Assembly (NCBI RefSeq): GCF_003985125.1
Contig: NZ_ML133569.1
Span: 310,001 to 374,000 of the forward strand
Reading direction: 5' to 3'
Source: Rhizobium phaseoli
GTDB lineage: Bacteria; Pseudomonadota; Alphaproteobacteria; Rhizobiales; Rhizobiaceae
Length of the DNA: 64,000 nucleotides
Position 1 is the first letter of the stretch. Each line of letters opens with the position of its first letter. Shown here piece after piece: positions 34,708 to 42,413 of this stretch. The notes beneath the pieces were generated by a model. That model did not search any database. It was not told where the DNA came from and saw only the letters and a list, made by a program, of their open reading frames with translations. Position numbers and translations under genes: made by a program.

Positions 34708-36153
34708 CTAACTTTTCTGAAATCTCCGATGACCCGAAACTTCCGCTCCGGCCTCCGCCGGCAATTGCAGGAAGCGCAGCGACGAGATCACCCCGATCGC
34801 CCCGACCAAGACGAACGCCCAGCGAAAATCAGCCAGAATGGGGGTCTCGGCCCCTCTGAGCGCCGAGGCAATGTTGAGCACGGCCGCCGCCACGGCGACG
34901 CCGAGCAGCATCGACACCTGCTGCAGCATGCTCGACAACGTCGAGGCTGAGCTTCGTTGCGACGGGTTGATATCGGCGAAAGCCAGCGTATTCAGTGCGG
35001 TAAATTCCATCGACCGCGACAGGCCCGCGAGAAAGAGCAGCGCGTGGATGAGGAACGGCGGCGTCTCGGGCGAGAGGAACCCGCAAGCGACGATCGAAAG
35101 GGCCGCGATCAATCCGTTGAGACCAAGCACGGTGCGAAAGCCGAAAAAGCGCAGAAGCGGCGTCGTCACCGCCTTCATGCTGAAATTGCCAAGGAAATAG
35201 ACGAGCAGATAGGTGCCGGCCGCAATCGAACTCAGCCCGAAGCCGAGCTGGAACAAGAGCGGCAGCAGGAACGGCGTCGCATTGATCGCCATCCGGCAGG
35301 CCGTGCCCGCCGACAGCGTCGACATCGAGAAGGTCTGGACACGGAAGGCCGAAAGATCGAGCAACGGATTGTCGACGGCGAGGAAATGCCGCGTCGCCAT
35401 GACGGAGAGGACGAGACCGGCTGCGAGCATTGCCAAAACAGGCAAGAGCCCGCCGTCCCCTTTGACCGAGAGCTCCAGGGCCGCAAGCAGGAAGGTAAGC
35501 CCTGCCGCACTAAGGATGAAACCCATGAGATCGAGCGGGCTGGGATCGGCATCGCGCTGCTCCGGTACGAAGCGCAGCACCAGCGCCATGCCGAGAACGC
35601 CGATCGGGATGTTGATCAGGAAGTTCCAGTGCCAGCTGGCATAGGTGGTGATGAAACCGCCGAGAACCGGGCCGATCACCGGCGCGGTCAGCGCCGGCCA
35701 GGTGATTAGCGCGATCGCCTGGACCAATTCGGACTTCCGAGCGTTCTTCAGCACGATGATGCGCCCGACCGGCGTCATCAGCGCGCTGCCCGCCCCTTGG
35801 ACGGCGCGCCACAGCACGAATTCCGCCAGGCCGCCGGAGAGCCCGCAGAAGAGCGATGCGCCCGTGAAGACACCGATCGACATGAGGAAAACGCGGCGTG
35901 CGCCGAAGCGGTCGCCGAGCCAGCCAGACAGCGGAATGAAGGCCGCCATCGTCAGCATATAGACCGTTATGCCGATGCTCATCGATACCGGCTGCACACC
36001 GAAGCTCGCCGCCATCTGCGGCAGCGAGGTGGTGACGATCGTGCCGTCGAGGATCTGCATGAAGAAGGAAACGGCGACGACCAGCGCCACGATCTTCGCC
36101 TGGCGGCCGCCTGCCGCCTCCTGCCCTTGCTCGCTCGTCTCTGCCGCGGTCAT
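34708..36153 (-). CDS. DHA2-type MFS drug exporter
   Basis: A 481-residue inner-membrane protein with 14 hydrophobic segments. The motif D1 LDGTIVTTSLPQMA (about residues 35-48), motif A GWLGDRFGARRVFLMS (about 77-92) and motif C-like ALTAPVIGPVLGGFITT (about 155) mark the EmrB/QacA group of proton-driven exporters. No membrane-fusion partner is adjacent, so it may work alone. ATG 36153 is chosen since the preceding 120 codons of open frame have no membrane or family pattern. A terminator-like hairpin lies upstream at 36339-36362. Confidence 0.9.
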   Translation of the reverse strand: MTAAETSEQGQEAAGGRQAKIVALVVAVSFFMQILDGTIVTTSLPQMAASFGVQPVSMSIGITVYMLTMAAFIPLSGWLGDRFGARRVFLMSIGVFTGASLFCGLSGGLAEFVLWRAVQGAGSALMTPVGRIIVLKNARKSELVQAIALITWPALTAPVIGPVLGGFITTYASWHWNFLINIPIGVLGMALVLRFVPEQRDADPSPLDLMGFILSAAGLTFLLAALELSVKGDGGLLPVLAMLAAGLVLSVMATRHFLAVDNPLLDLSAFRVQTFSMSTLSAGTACRMAINATPFLLPLLFQLGFGLSSIAAGTYLLVYFLGNFSMKAVTTPLLRFFGFRTVLGLNGLIAALSIVACGFLSPETPPFLIHALLFLAGLSRSMEFTALNTLAFADINPSQRSSASTLSSMLQQVSMLLGVAVAAAVLNIASALRGAETPILADFRWAFVLVGAIGVISSLRFLQLPAEAGAEVSGHRRFQKS

Positions 36154-36338
36154 CGATCTCACAATGCGAATGGTCGGCGCGGCAGGGAAACGGGAAGAAG
36201 CCGATCGGAGGGCCTGCCGCGGGAAGCGCGCGAACGACGCCGCGCATTGGCTGAATACGCCCGTTGCATCAGGCCGGAAAGGCCAAATCTTGCGGTCGGA
36301 CGGAATATTCCCGATACGACCGGCTGTCGGCGCACAAG

Positions 36339-36362
36339 AAAAAGCCCCGCCGAAGCGAGGCC
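36339..36362 (-). terminator. Rho-independent terminator on the minus strand
   Basis: GCCTCGC-TTCG-GCGGGGC followed by TTTTTC on the minus strand is a textbook terminator with a UUCG loop. It lies about 190 nt upstream of the MFS gene, so it should end some transcript begun between it and the ABC importer gene, or act as an attenuator in the MFS leader. Confidence 0.75.
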
Positions 36363-36557
36363 AAGTTTGAACCCTCCCGGGAAAACAGGAGCGGCGTCGA
36401 GGTCCATATCCTGCGGCCCAGATCGCAGCGAGGCCAGATTTCGTCCGATTGGTACGCCTGCGGCAGATATTTCCCGGATTTTCCGAAAAAGATTGGGCCG
36501 GACCCGCTGCCACCGATCGACGCGGCGCGTGCGCTGCAGCAACGATTGCCGCTTGTA
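36363..36557. other. Intergenic sequence between terminator and importer promoter
   Basis: No protein-coding frame with support was seen. A minus-strand transcript of about 200 nt ending at the terminator at 36339 is possible; no known RNA family was recognised in it. Confidence 0.35.
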
Positions 36558-36599
36558 ATGTTTATAAAAAGGTCTATCACTAAACATATTGCTAAACAT
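36558..36599. promoter_or_regulatory. TAAACAT half-sites upstream of the importer/Dha operon
   Basis: ATGTTTA (36558-36564), TAAACAT (36581-36587) and TAAACAT (36593-36599) form an inverted pair and a direct repeat spaced 12 nt apart. They lie 90-130 nt upstream of the binding-protein ATG in an AT-rich stretch that is the only long non-coding gap in front of the 12-kb gene run, so they are good candidates for its operator. Confidence 0.5.
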
Positions 36600-36687
36600 G
36601 ATGATTGAGGAGTTCATGTGAGCATTCTCTAAAATGGGTGAACATGCGACGCCGGCAGGGAGCCGGCATTGGTTCTGGGAGGAACTT

Positions 36688-38013
36688 ATGCAGAAAACAT
36701 CGAAAGCCCTTTTGGGGCTGGCCGCGGCATTCGTCATGTCGTCGGCATTGCCCAATCTCGCCAAAGCCGATGAACTGACGCTGTGCTGGGCCGCCTGGGA
36801 CCCCGCCAATGCGCTGGTCGAGTTGTCGAAGGACTTCACCGCCAAGACTGGCACTCAGATGAAGTTCGAATTCGTTCCCTGGACGAGTTATGCCGACCGC
36901 TTCCTCAACGAGCTGAATTCCCACGGCAAGCTCTGCGATCTCATCATCGGCGACAGCCAGTGGATCGGCGGCTCGGCCGAGAACGGCCACTATGTCAAGC
37001 TCAATGACTTCTTCGACAAAGAAGGCATCAAGATGGATGACTTCGTGCCGGCGACGGTCGTCGGCTACTCGGAATGGCCGAAGAACACGCCGAACTATTG
37101 GGCGCTGCCTGCCATGGGCGATGTCGTCGGCTGGACCTACCGCAAGGACTGGTTCGAGAAGCCGGAACTGCAGAAGGAATTCAAAGCGAAATACGGCCAC
37201 GATCTCGCAGCCCCGAAGACCTACGACGAACTGAAGCAGATCGCAGAATTCTTCCAGAAGCGAGAGATTGACGGCAAGACCGTCTACGGCGCCTCGATCT
37301 ATACAGAGCGCGGTTCCGAAGGCATTACCATGGGCGTGACCAACGTCCTCTACGACTGGGGCTTCCAGTACGAGAACCCGAAGAAGCCCTACGACATGGA
37401 AGGCTTCGTCAACTCGGCCGACGCGGTCAAGGGGCTGGAATTCTACAAGTCCCTTTATGACTGCTGCACACCGCCCGGCAGCTCGAACGTCTACATGGTC
37501 GAATCCGCCGATGCCTTCAAATCCGGCCAGGTCGCCATGCAGATGAACTTCGCCTTCACCTGGCCCGGCCTCTACAAGGACGAGAAGGTCGGCGGCGACA
37601 AGATCGGCTTCTTCCCCAATCCTGCTGAAAAGGCGCATTTCGCCCAACTCGGCGGCCAGGGCATCTCAGTGGTTTCCTACTCCGACAAGCGCGACGCCGC
37701 CCTGCAATACATCAAGTGGTTCGCACAGCCCGATGTGCAGGCCAAATGGTGGGAGCTCGGCGGGTTCTCCTGCCTGAACTCCGTCGTCAACGCGCCGGAT
37801 TTTGCCAAGAGCCAGCCCTATGCCCAGGCCTTCCTGGACTCGATGGCGATCGTCAAGGACTTCTGGGCAGAGCCGAGCTACGCCTCGCTGCTGCAGGCCA
37901 TGCAGAAGCGGGTCCATAATTACGTGGTCGCCGGCAACGGCACCGCCAAGGAAGCGCTCGACGGCCTGGTGAAGGACTGGAGCGACGTCTTCAAGGACGA
38001 CGGCAAGATCTAG
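36688..38013 (+). CDS. ABC importer periplasmic substrate-binding protein
   Basis: A 441-residue family 1 extracellular solute-binding protein (COG1653). The signal peptide MQKTSKALLGLAAAFVMSSA is cleaved near LAKADELT (about residue 28). Mature landmarks include LCWAAWDPANALVELSKDF, a cluster of Trp residues and FAQPDVQAKWWELGGFSC near the C-terminal third, typical of sugar/polyol binders. ATG 36688 has GGGAGGAAC upstream. It heads a plus-strand run with two permeases, a small membrane protein, two ATPases and dihydroxyacetone kinase genes, so the ligand is likely a small ketose or polyol; this is inference from context. Confidence 0.92.
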   Translation: MQKTSKALLGLAAAFVMSSALPNLAKADELTLCWAAWDPANALVELSKDFTAKTGTQMKFEFVPWTSYADRFLNELNSHGKLCDLIIGDSQWIGGSAENGHYVKLNDFFDKEGIKMDDFVPATVVGYSEWPKNTPNYWALPAMGDVVGWTYRKDWFEKPELQKEFKAKYGHDLAAPKTYDELKQIAEFFQKREIDGKTVYGASIYTERGSEGITMGVTNVLYDWGFQYENPKKPYDMEGFVNSADAVKGLEFYKSLYDCCTPPGSSNVYMVESADAFKSGQVAMQMNFAFTWPGLYKDEKVGGDKIGFFPNPAEKAHFAQLGGQGISVVSYSDKRDAALQYIKWFAQPDVQAKWWELGGFSCLNSVVNAPDFAKSQPYAQAFLDSMAIVKDFWAEPSYASLLQAMQKRVHNYVVAGNGTAKEALDGLVKDWSDVFKDDGKI

Positions 38014-38065
38014 TGCCGGACGACGGGACAGGCGGCATCCCTCTGCGCGCCATCCTCACCAGGAT

Positions 38066-38098
38066 GGCGGCCCGGATCGGCAGACGAGCCGGGCCGCC
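38066..38098 (+). promoter_or_regulatory. Strong hairpin between binding-protein and permease genes
   Basis: GGCGGCCCGG (38066-38075) pairs with CCGGGCCGCC (38089-38098) to give a perfect 10-bp GC-rich stem, without a T-run. Such hairpins after a binding-protein gene usually shield the upstream mRNA from 3' exonucleases and so raise binding protein over permease. Confidence 0.7.
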
Positions 38099-38132
38099 AG
38101 ATCTTCCATATCGCAATAGACTGGATGAAAAA

Positions 38133-39101
38133 TTGACCATTTCCCATTCCTCCATTGTCGAGAAGGCGGCCAACGCGACAGCAAGGGCAACGCCGGTCTC
38201 GGTCGCCCGGCGCGTCCGCGGCCTCTCCGACAGGGCGATCGCCTGGCTGTTCATTGCGCCGGCCATCACCTTGCTGCTGGCGATCAACATCTTCCCGCTG
38301 CTTTGGGCGGTCTATCTCTCCTTTACCAATTACCGCGCCAACCGGCCGAATGCGCCGGTCCAGGGCGTCGGCCTTGGAAACTACGAACGCGTCCTCAATG
38401 ATCCCGATATCTGGCAGGCGATGCAGACCACCGCGCATTTCGTCTTCTGGACGATCGTGCTGCAGACGGTGATCGGCTTCACTCTCGCATATCTCATCGA
38501 CCGCAAGTTCCGCGGCCATGCCTTCTGGACGACGATCATTCTGATCCCGATGATGCTGTCGCCCGCCGTGGTCGGCAATTTCTGGCGCTTTCTCTACGAG
38601 CCGCAGATCGGCCTCTTCGCCTACGCCGTCTCGCTGGTATCAGGCATTCCGACCTCGGATATCCAGATGCTCGGCAACGTCACATTGGCGCCCTGGGCGA
38701 TCATCATCGTCGATACCTGGATGTGGACGCCCTATGTGATGCTGATCTGCCTCGCCGGCCTGCGCTCGATCCCCGACTATATCTACGAGGCGGCAGAGGT
38801 CGACCGTGCCTCGCCATGGCGCCAATTCTGGTCGATCACCGTGCCGATGGCCCTGCCCTTCATCATGCTCGCCGTGCTCTTCCGCGGCATCGAAAATTTC
38901 AAGATGTTCGACATGGTGACGCTGCTCACCGGCGGCGGGCCGGGTTCGGTCACCGAAGTCGCCTCGATCACGCTGAAGCGCGCCGCCTTCGAAAGCTGGG
39001 CGACCGGCCGGGCCTCGGCCTTCGCCATCGTCCTCTTCGTCGCGGTGTTCGGCCTCGCCAACATCTATGTCAAGGCTCTGAACAAGGTGAAGCAACGATG
39101 A
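38133..39101 (+). CDS. ABC importer permease (first)
   Basis: A 322-residue MalF-type permease with six membrane helices. The EAA loop reads YEAAEVDRASPWRQFWSITVPM (about residue 218, quoted in part) and would contact an ATPase. The start is uncertain: the TTG at 38133 gives a normal-length N-terminus, whereas a GTG at 38013, overlapping the previous stop, would place the intergenic hairpin inside the coding region. The stop overlaps the ATG of the second permease (ATGA). Confidence 0.9.
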   Translation: MTISHSSIVEKAANATARATPVSVARRVRGLSDRAIAWLFIAPAITLLLAINIFPLLWAVYLSFTNYRANRPNAPVQGVGLGNYERVLNDPDIWQAMQTTAHFVFWTIVLQTVIGFTLAYLIDRKFRGHAFWTTIILIPMMLSPAVVGNFWRFLYEPQIGLFAYAVSLVSGIPTSDIQMLGNVTLAPWAIIIVDTWMWTPYVMLICLAGLRSIPDYIYEAAEVDRASPWRQFWSITVPMALPFIMLAVLFRGIENFKMFDMVTLLTGGGPGSVTEVASITLKRAAFESWATGRASAFAIVLFVAVFGLANIYVKALNKVKQR

Positions 39102-40051
39102 GCGCCGCCAATTCAGCCCATTCGGTCGTCGTACCGAGCCCGTCCAGCAAGCGCATCGCCGGGACGATCGTCGTGCTCTACGCGCTGATCACCCTCATCC
39201 CGCTCGTCTGGATCTTCCTGACCAGTATCAAGTCGCCGCCGGATTCGATCAGCTATCCCCCGAAGATCGTCTTCACGCCGTCTCTCGAAGGCTATTGCAA
39301 CCTGTTCACGACCCGCACCCGGCAGACCCCTGACTATATCGCTTCGCTGCCGGCGCCGGTCGGCGCCTGCGATGAGGTGACGCGCAAGCGCAACATGGTG
39401 ATCGCCGGTCCGTCGAATTTCGTGCCCCGCTTCGTCAATTCGCTGGTGATCGCCTTCGGCTCCACCTTCCTCGCAGTCTTCCTCGGCACGCTGGCCGCCT
39501 ATGGCTTCTCGCGCTTCAAGGTGCCGCTTGCCGACGACCTGCTGTTCTTCATCCTGTCGACGCGCATGATGCCGCCGATCGCCGTCGCCATCCCGATCTA
39601 CCTGATGTATCGCGAACTCGGCCTGTCGGACACGGCGCTCGGCATGATCCTGCTCTACACTGCCGTCAACGTCTCGCTCGCCGTCTGGCTGCTCAAAGGC
39701 TTCATCGACGAGATCCCGCGCGAATACGAGGAAGCGGCGATGATCGACGGCTATACGAGGCTGCAGGCCTTCCGCAAGGTCGTGCTGCCGCAGGCAACCA
39801 CCGGCATCGCCGCAACGGCGATCTTCTGCCTGATCTTTGCCTGGAACGAATATGCCTTCGCCGCCCTGCTGACCTCGGGCGAGGCCCAGACCGCACCGCC
39901 ATTCATCCCGACGATCATTGGCGAAGGCGGGCAGGACTGGCCGGCTGTTGCCGCCGGCACGACGATCTTCCTGATCCCGATCCTCGTCTTCACCATCCTA
40001 TTGCGCAAGCAGCTGCTGCGCGGCATCACCTTCGGAGCCGTCCGCAAATGA
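39098..40051 (+). CDS. ABC importer permease (second)
   Basis: A 317-residue MalG-type permease. After the first helix (VVLYALITLIPLVWIFLTSI) there is an unusually long periplasmic loop of about 65 residues holding two cysteines (GYCNLF and GACDEV) that could form a disulfide. Five further helices follow and the EAA loop is EEAAMIDGYTRLQAFRKVVL (about residue 210). Its stop overlaps the ATG of the small membrane protein gene. Confidence 0.92.
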   Translation: MSAANSAHSVVVPSPSSKRIAGTIVVLYALITLIPLVWIFLTSIKSPPDSISYPPKIVFTPSLEGYCNLFTTRTRQTPDYIASLPAPVGACDEVTRKRNMVIAGPSNFVPRFVNSLVIAFGSTFLAVFLGTLAAYGFSRFKVPLADDLLFFILSTRMMPPIAVAIPIYLMYRELGLSDTALGMILLYTAVNVSLAVWLLKGFIDEIPREYEEAAMIDGYTRLQAFRKVVLPQATTGIAATAIFCLIFAWNEYAFAALLTSGEAQTAPPFIPTIIGEGGQDWPAVAAGTTIFLIPILVFTILLRKQLLRGITFGAVRK

Positions 40052-40260
40052 CCCACTTGATCGAAACACGCACCCCTGCCCGCCCGAAACGGCCGTTCTT
40101 CCTACGCCGCGGCCCGATGGAGGCCATCGCCACCGCGCTGATCGGGCTCGGCTTCCTGATGCTGTTCCAGCCCTTCCTGCTGGTGCTCTACACCTATTCG
40201 CTGGCCACCCTGCTTGCAGGCACCGTCATGTTCATCATCGTCTCGAAATTCCCGGAGTGA
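40048..40260 (+). CDS. Small two-helix membrane protein of the importer operon
   Basis: A 70-residue protein with a basic N-terminus and two hydrophobic helices (AIATALIGLGFLMLFQPFLL and TYSLATLLAGTVMFIIV). It overlaps the preceding permease gene by 4 nt and is followed 3 nt later by the first ATPase gene, so it is clearly part of the transporter operon. The glycerol importer operon of Rhizobium leguminosarum also has a small membrane protein gene among its transporter genes; an accessory subunit is a reasonable guess. Confidence 0.82.
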   Translation: MTHLIETRTPARPKRPFFLRRGPMEAIATALIGLGFLMLFQPFLLVLYTYSLATLLAGTVMFIIVSKFPE

Positions 40261-40263
40261 ACC

Positions 40264-41361
40264 ATGGCGGACATCCGGATCGAAAATCTCCGCAAGGAGT
40301 TCGGCAGCTTCGTCGCCGTCCAGGATTCAAACTTCACTGTTCATGACGGCGAGTTCCTGGCGCTGCTCGGGCCTTCGGGCTGCGGCAAGACCACCACGCT
40401 TCGCATGATCGCCGGCCTGGAGCTGCCCAGCAGCGGCAAGATCTATCTCGACGGCGAGGATGTCACCTTCAACCGCGCCAGCGCCCGCGACATCGCCTTC
40501 GTCTTCCAGCTCTTCGCGCTCTATCCGCATATGAATGTGCGCCGGAATATCGGCTTCCCGCTGCTGTCGCAGGGCATGCCCAAAGCCGAAATCCGCGCTT
40601 GTGTCGAGGAGACGGCCAGGCTCTTGCAGATCGACCATATTCTCGACCGCTCGGTCTCCGGCCTTGCCGGCGGCGACCGCCAGCGCGTGGCGCTCGGCCG
40701 CGCCATCGTCCGGCGCCCGAAATGTTTCCTGATGGACGAGCCGCTCGGCACGCTGGACGCCGAGTTCCGCGAGATCATGGTCCATGAGCTGCGCGAATTG
40801 CACAACCGCATCCATGCCACGACCGTCTACGTCACCCACGACCAGCACGAGGCGATGGCGATGGCCGACAAGATCGCCGTCATGAACCATGGCATCATCG
40901 AGCAGTTCGGCACGCCGCAGGAAATCTACGCCAAGCCGGCGACCATGTATGTCGCCGATTTCATCGGTTCGCCGCCGATGAACTTCATGCGCTTCACCTC
41001 GGGCCTGAAAAGCGGTGACCGCTCCATCCTGCTCGACGGCGTCGATGTCGCCGTTCCCGAGATCCATCAGGACATGGCCGAAAGCGCGCTGGCGCTCGGC
41101 GTGCGGCCGGAGCATATCCGCTTCAGCAACGTCTCGCGGCTGCGCGGCGCCATCTATGGCAGCGAATATCTCGGCACCAACCAGGTCGTGGCCGTGGAAA
41201 CCCGGGGCGGCCTGATCAAGGCCCGCGTTCCCGCCAATCGCAGCTTCCGGATCGGCGAGACCGTCGGCCTCGAATTCAATCCGGAAAAACTCGCGCTCTT
41301 CGACTGTACGTCGGGCCGCGCGGTCCCATCCCAGCTTTATCAGGAGACCCGGCATGGCTGA
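40264..41361 (+). CDS. ABC importer ATPase (first), degenerate signature motif
   Basis: A 365-residue MalK/UgpC-type ATPase. Walker A is GPSGCGKTT (residues 37-45) and Walker B CFLMDEPLGTLDAE (about 158). The C signature reads LAGGDRQRVALGRA rather than LSGGQ, with Ser to Ala and Gln to Asp changes. A TOBE-type regulatory domain makes up the last 110 residues. The next gene encodes a second ATPase with a normal LSGGE motif, so the pair probably forms an asymmetric heterodimer with one weakened site. The genes overlap by 8 nt. Confidence 0.92.
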   Translation: MADIRIENLRKEFGSFVAVQDSNFTVHDGEFLALLGPSGCGKTTTLRMIAGLELPSSGKIYLDGEDVTFNRASARDIAFVFQLFALYPHMNVRRNIGFPLLSQGMPKAEIRACVEETARLLQIDHILDRSVSGLAGGDRQRVALGRAIVRRPKCFLMDEPLGTLDAEFREIMVHELRELHNRIHATTVYVTHDQHEAMAMADKIAVMNHGIIEQFGTPQEIYAKPATMYVADFIGSPPMNFMRFTSGLKSGDRSILLDGVDVAVPEIHQDMAESALALGVRPEHIRFSNVSRLRGAIYGSEYLGTNQVVAVETRGGLIKARVPANRSFRIGETVGLEFNPEKLALFDCTSGRAVPSQLYQETRHG

Positions 41362-42361
41362 TGTCGTCCTCAGAAACCTCAACAAGCGCTTCGGCGATAC
41401 CCAGGCTCTCTCCGATCTCGATCTGTCGATCCGCGACGGCGAATTCGTCGTGCTGCTCGGTCCCACAGGCGCGGGCAAGACCACGACGCTGCGGCTGATC
41501 GCCGGCCTCGAAAAGCCGGATGGCGGCCGCATCGAGATCGGCGGCCACAATGTCGCGGCCGAAGCGCCCGCCGAGCGCGACGTCGCCTTCGTCTTCCAGC
41601 AATATTCGCTCTATCCGCACATGACGGTTTACGAGAACCTCGCCTTCCCGCTGAAGGCGCCGGTCCGCAAGCTGGGCGCGGAGGAGATCGACCGGCGCGT
41701 GCGCGAAGTCGCGCGCATGGTCCGGATCGACCACAAGCTGGAGAACCGCTCGACCAGGCTTTCCGGCGGCGAGATGCAGCGTGTCGCCATCGGCCGGGCG
41801 CTGGTGCGCCGGCCGGCGATTTACCTGATGGACGAGCCGCTCTCCTCGCTCGACGCCAAACTGCGCGCCGAACTGCGCCTGGAGCTGAAACGCATCCAGA
41901 AGGAGCTGGGCTCCACGCTGCTCTATGTCACCCACGACCAGGTGGAAGCCATGACCATGGCCGACCGCATCGGCATCGTCGCCGAGGGCCGGCTGATGCA
42001 AGTGGGAACGCCGCGTGAAATCTACGGCAATCCTGCCAACCTGCATGTCGCCGCCCGCCTCGGCCAACCGCATATCAACCTTCTGCCGGCCGACCTGCTG
42101 CCCGGCGGCCAGCCGCCGGCCGGCACGAAGACGGTCGGCGCCCGCACCGAACATCTCGACATCACGGTCGGCAAGGAAGCCAATGCCGAGATCGACTGGA
42201 TCGAGCATCTCGGCGACCAGAACCATCTGCACATCAGGGCGGGCGATCACAAACTCGTCACACTCGCGGATCCATATCTGGCGATCGCGCCGGGCGACCG
42301 GATCAGCCTGACGCTGCGCGATCCGCTCTATTTCGATGCGGCTGGACAGCGCCTGTCGTGA
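41354..42361 (+). CDS. ABC importer ATPase (second)
   Basis: A 335-residue UgpC/MalK-type ATPase with Walker A GPTGAGKTT (residues 37-45), signature LSGGEMQRVAIGRA (about 136), Walker B IYLMDEPLSSLDAKL (about 157) and switch THDQVEAM. A C-terminal TOBE domain is present. It overlaps the first ATPase gene and ends the transporter part of the operon; the DhaK-DhaL fusion gene follows after 52 nt. Confidence 0.94.
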   Translation: MADVVLRNLNKRFGDTQALSDLDLSIRDGEFVVLLGPTGAGKTTTLRLIAGLEKPDGGRIEIGGHNVAAEAPAERDVAFVFQQYSLYPHMTVYENLAFPLKAPVRKLGAEEIDRRVREVARMVRIDHKLENRSTRLSGGEMQRVAIGRALVRRPAIYLMDEPLSSLDAKLRAELRLELKRIQKELGSTLLYVTHDQVEAMTMADRIGIVAEGRLMQVGTPREIYGNPANLHVAARLGQPHINLLPADLLPGGQPPAGTKTVGARTEHLDITVGKEANAEIDWIEHLGDQNHLHIRAGDHKLVTLADPYLAIAPGDRISLTLRDPLYFDAAGQRLS

Positions 42362-42413
42362 CCGGCAAACAAAATGATGATGGCATGAAAAACAAACGGA
42401 CGGGTCTCAATCG

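Noticed and set aside
36269..36580. Protein gene on the minus strand between the importer and the MFS gene
   Set aside because: The frame spans the terminator hairpin and has no ribosome site or recognisable residues.
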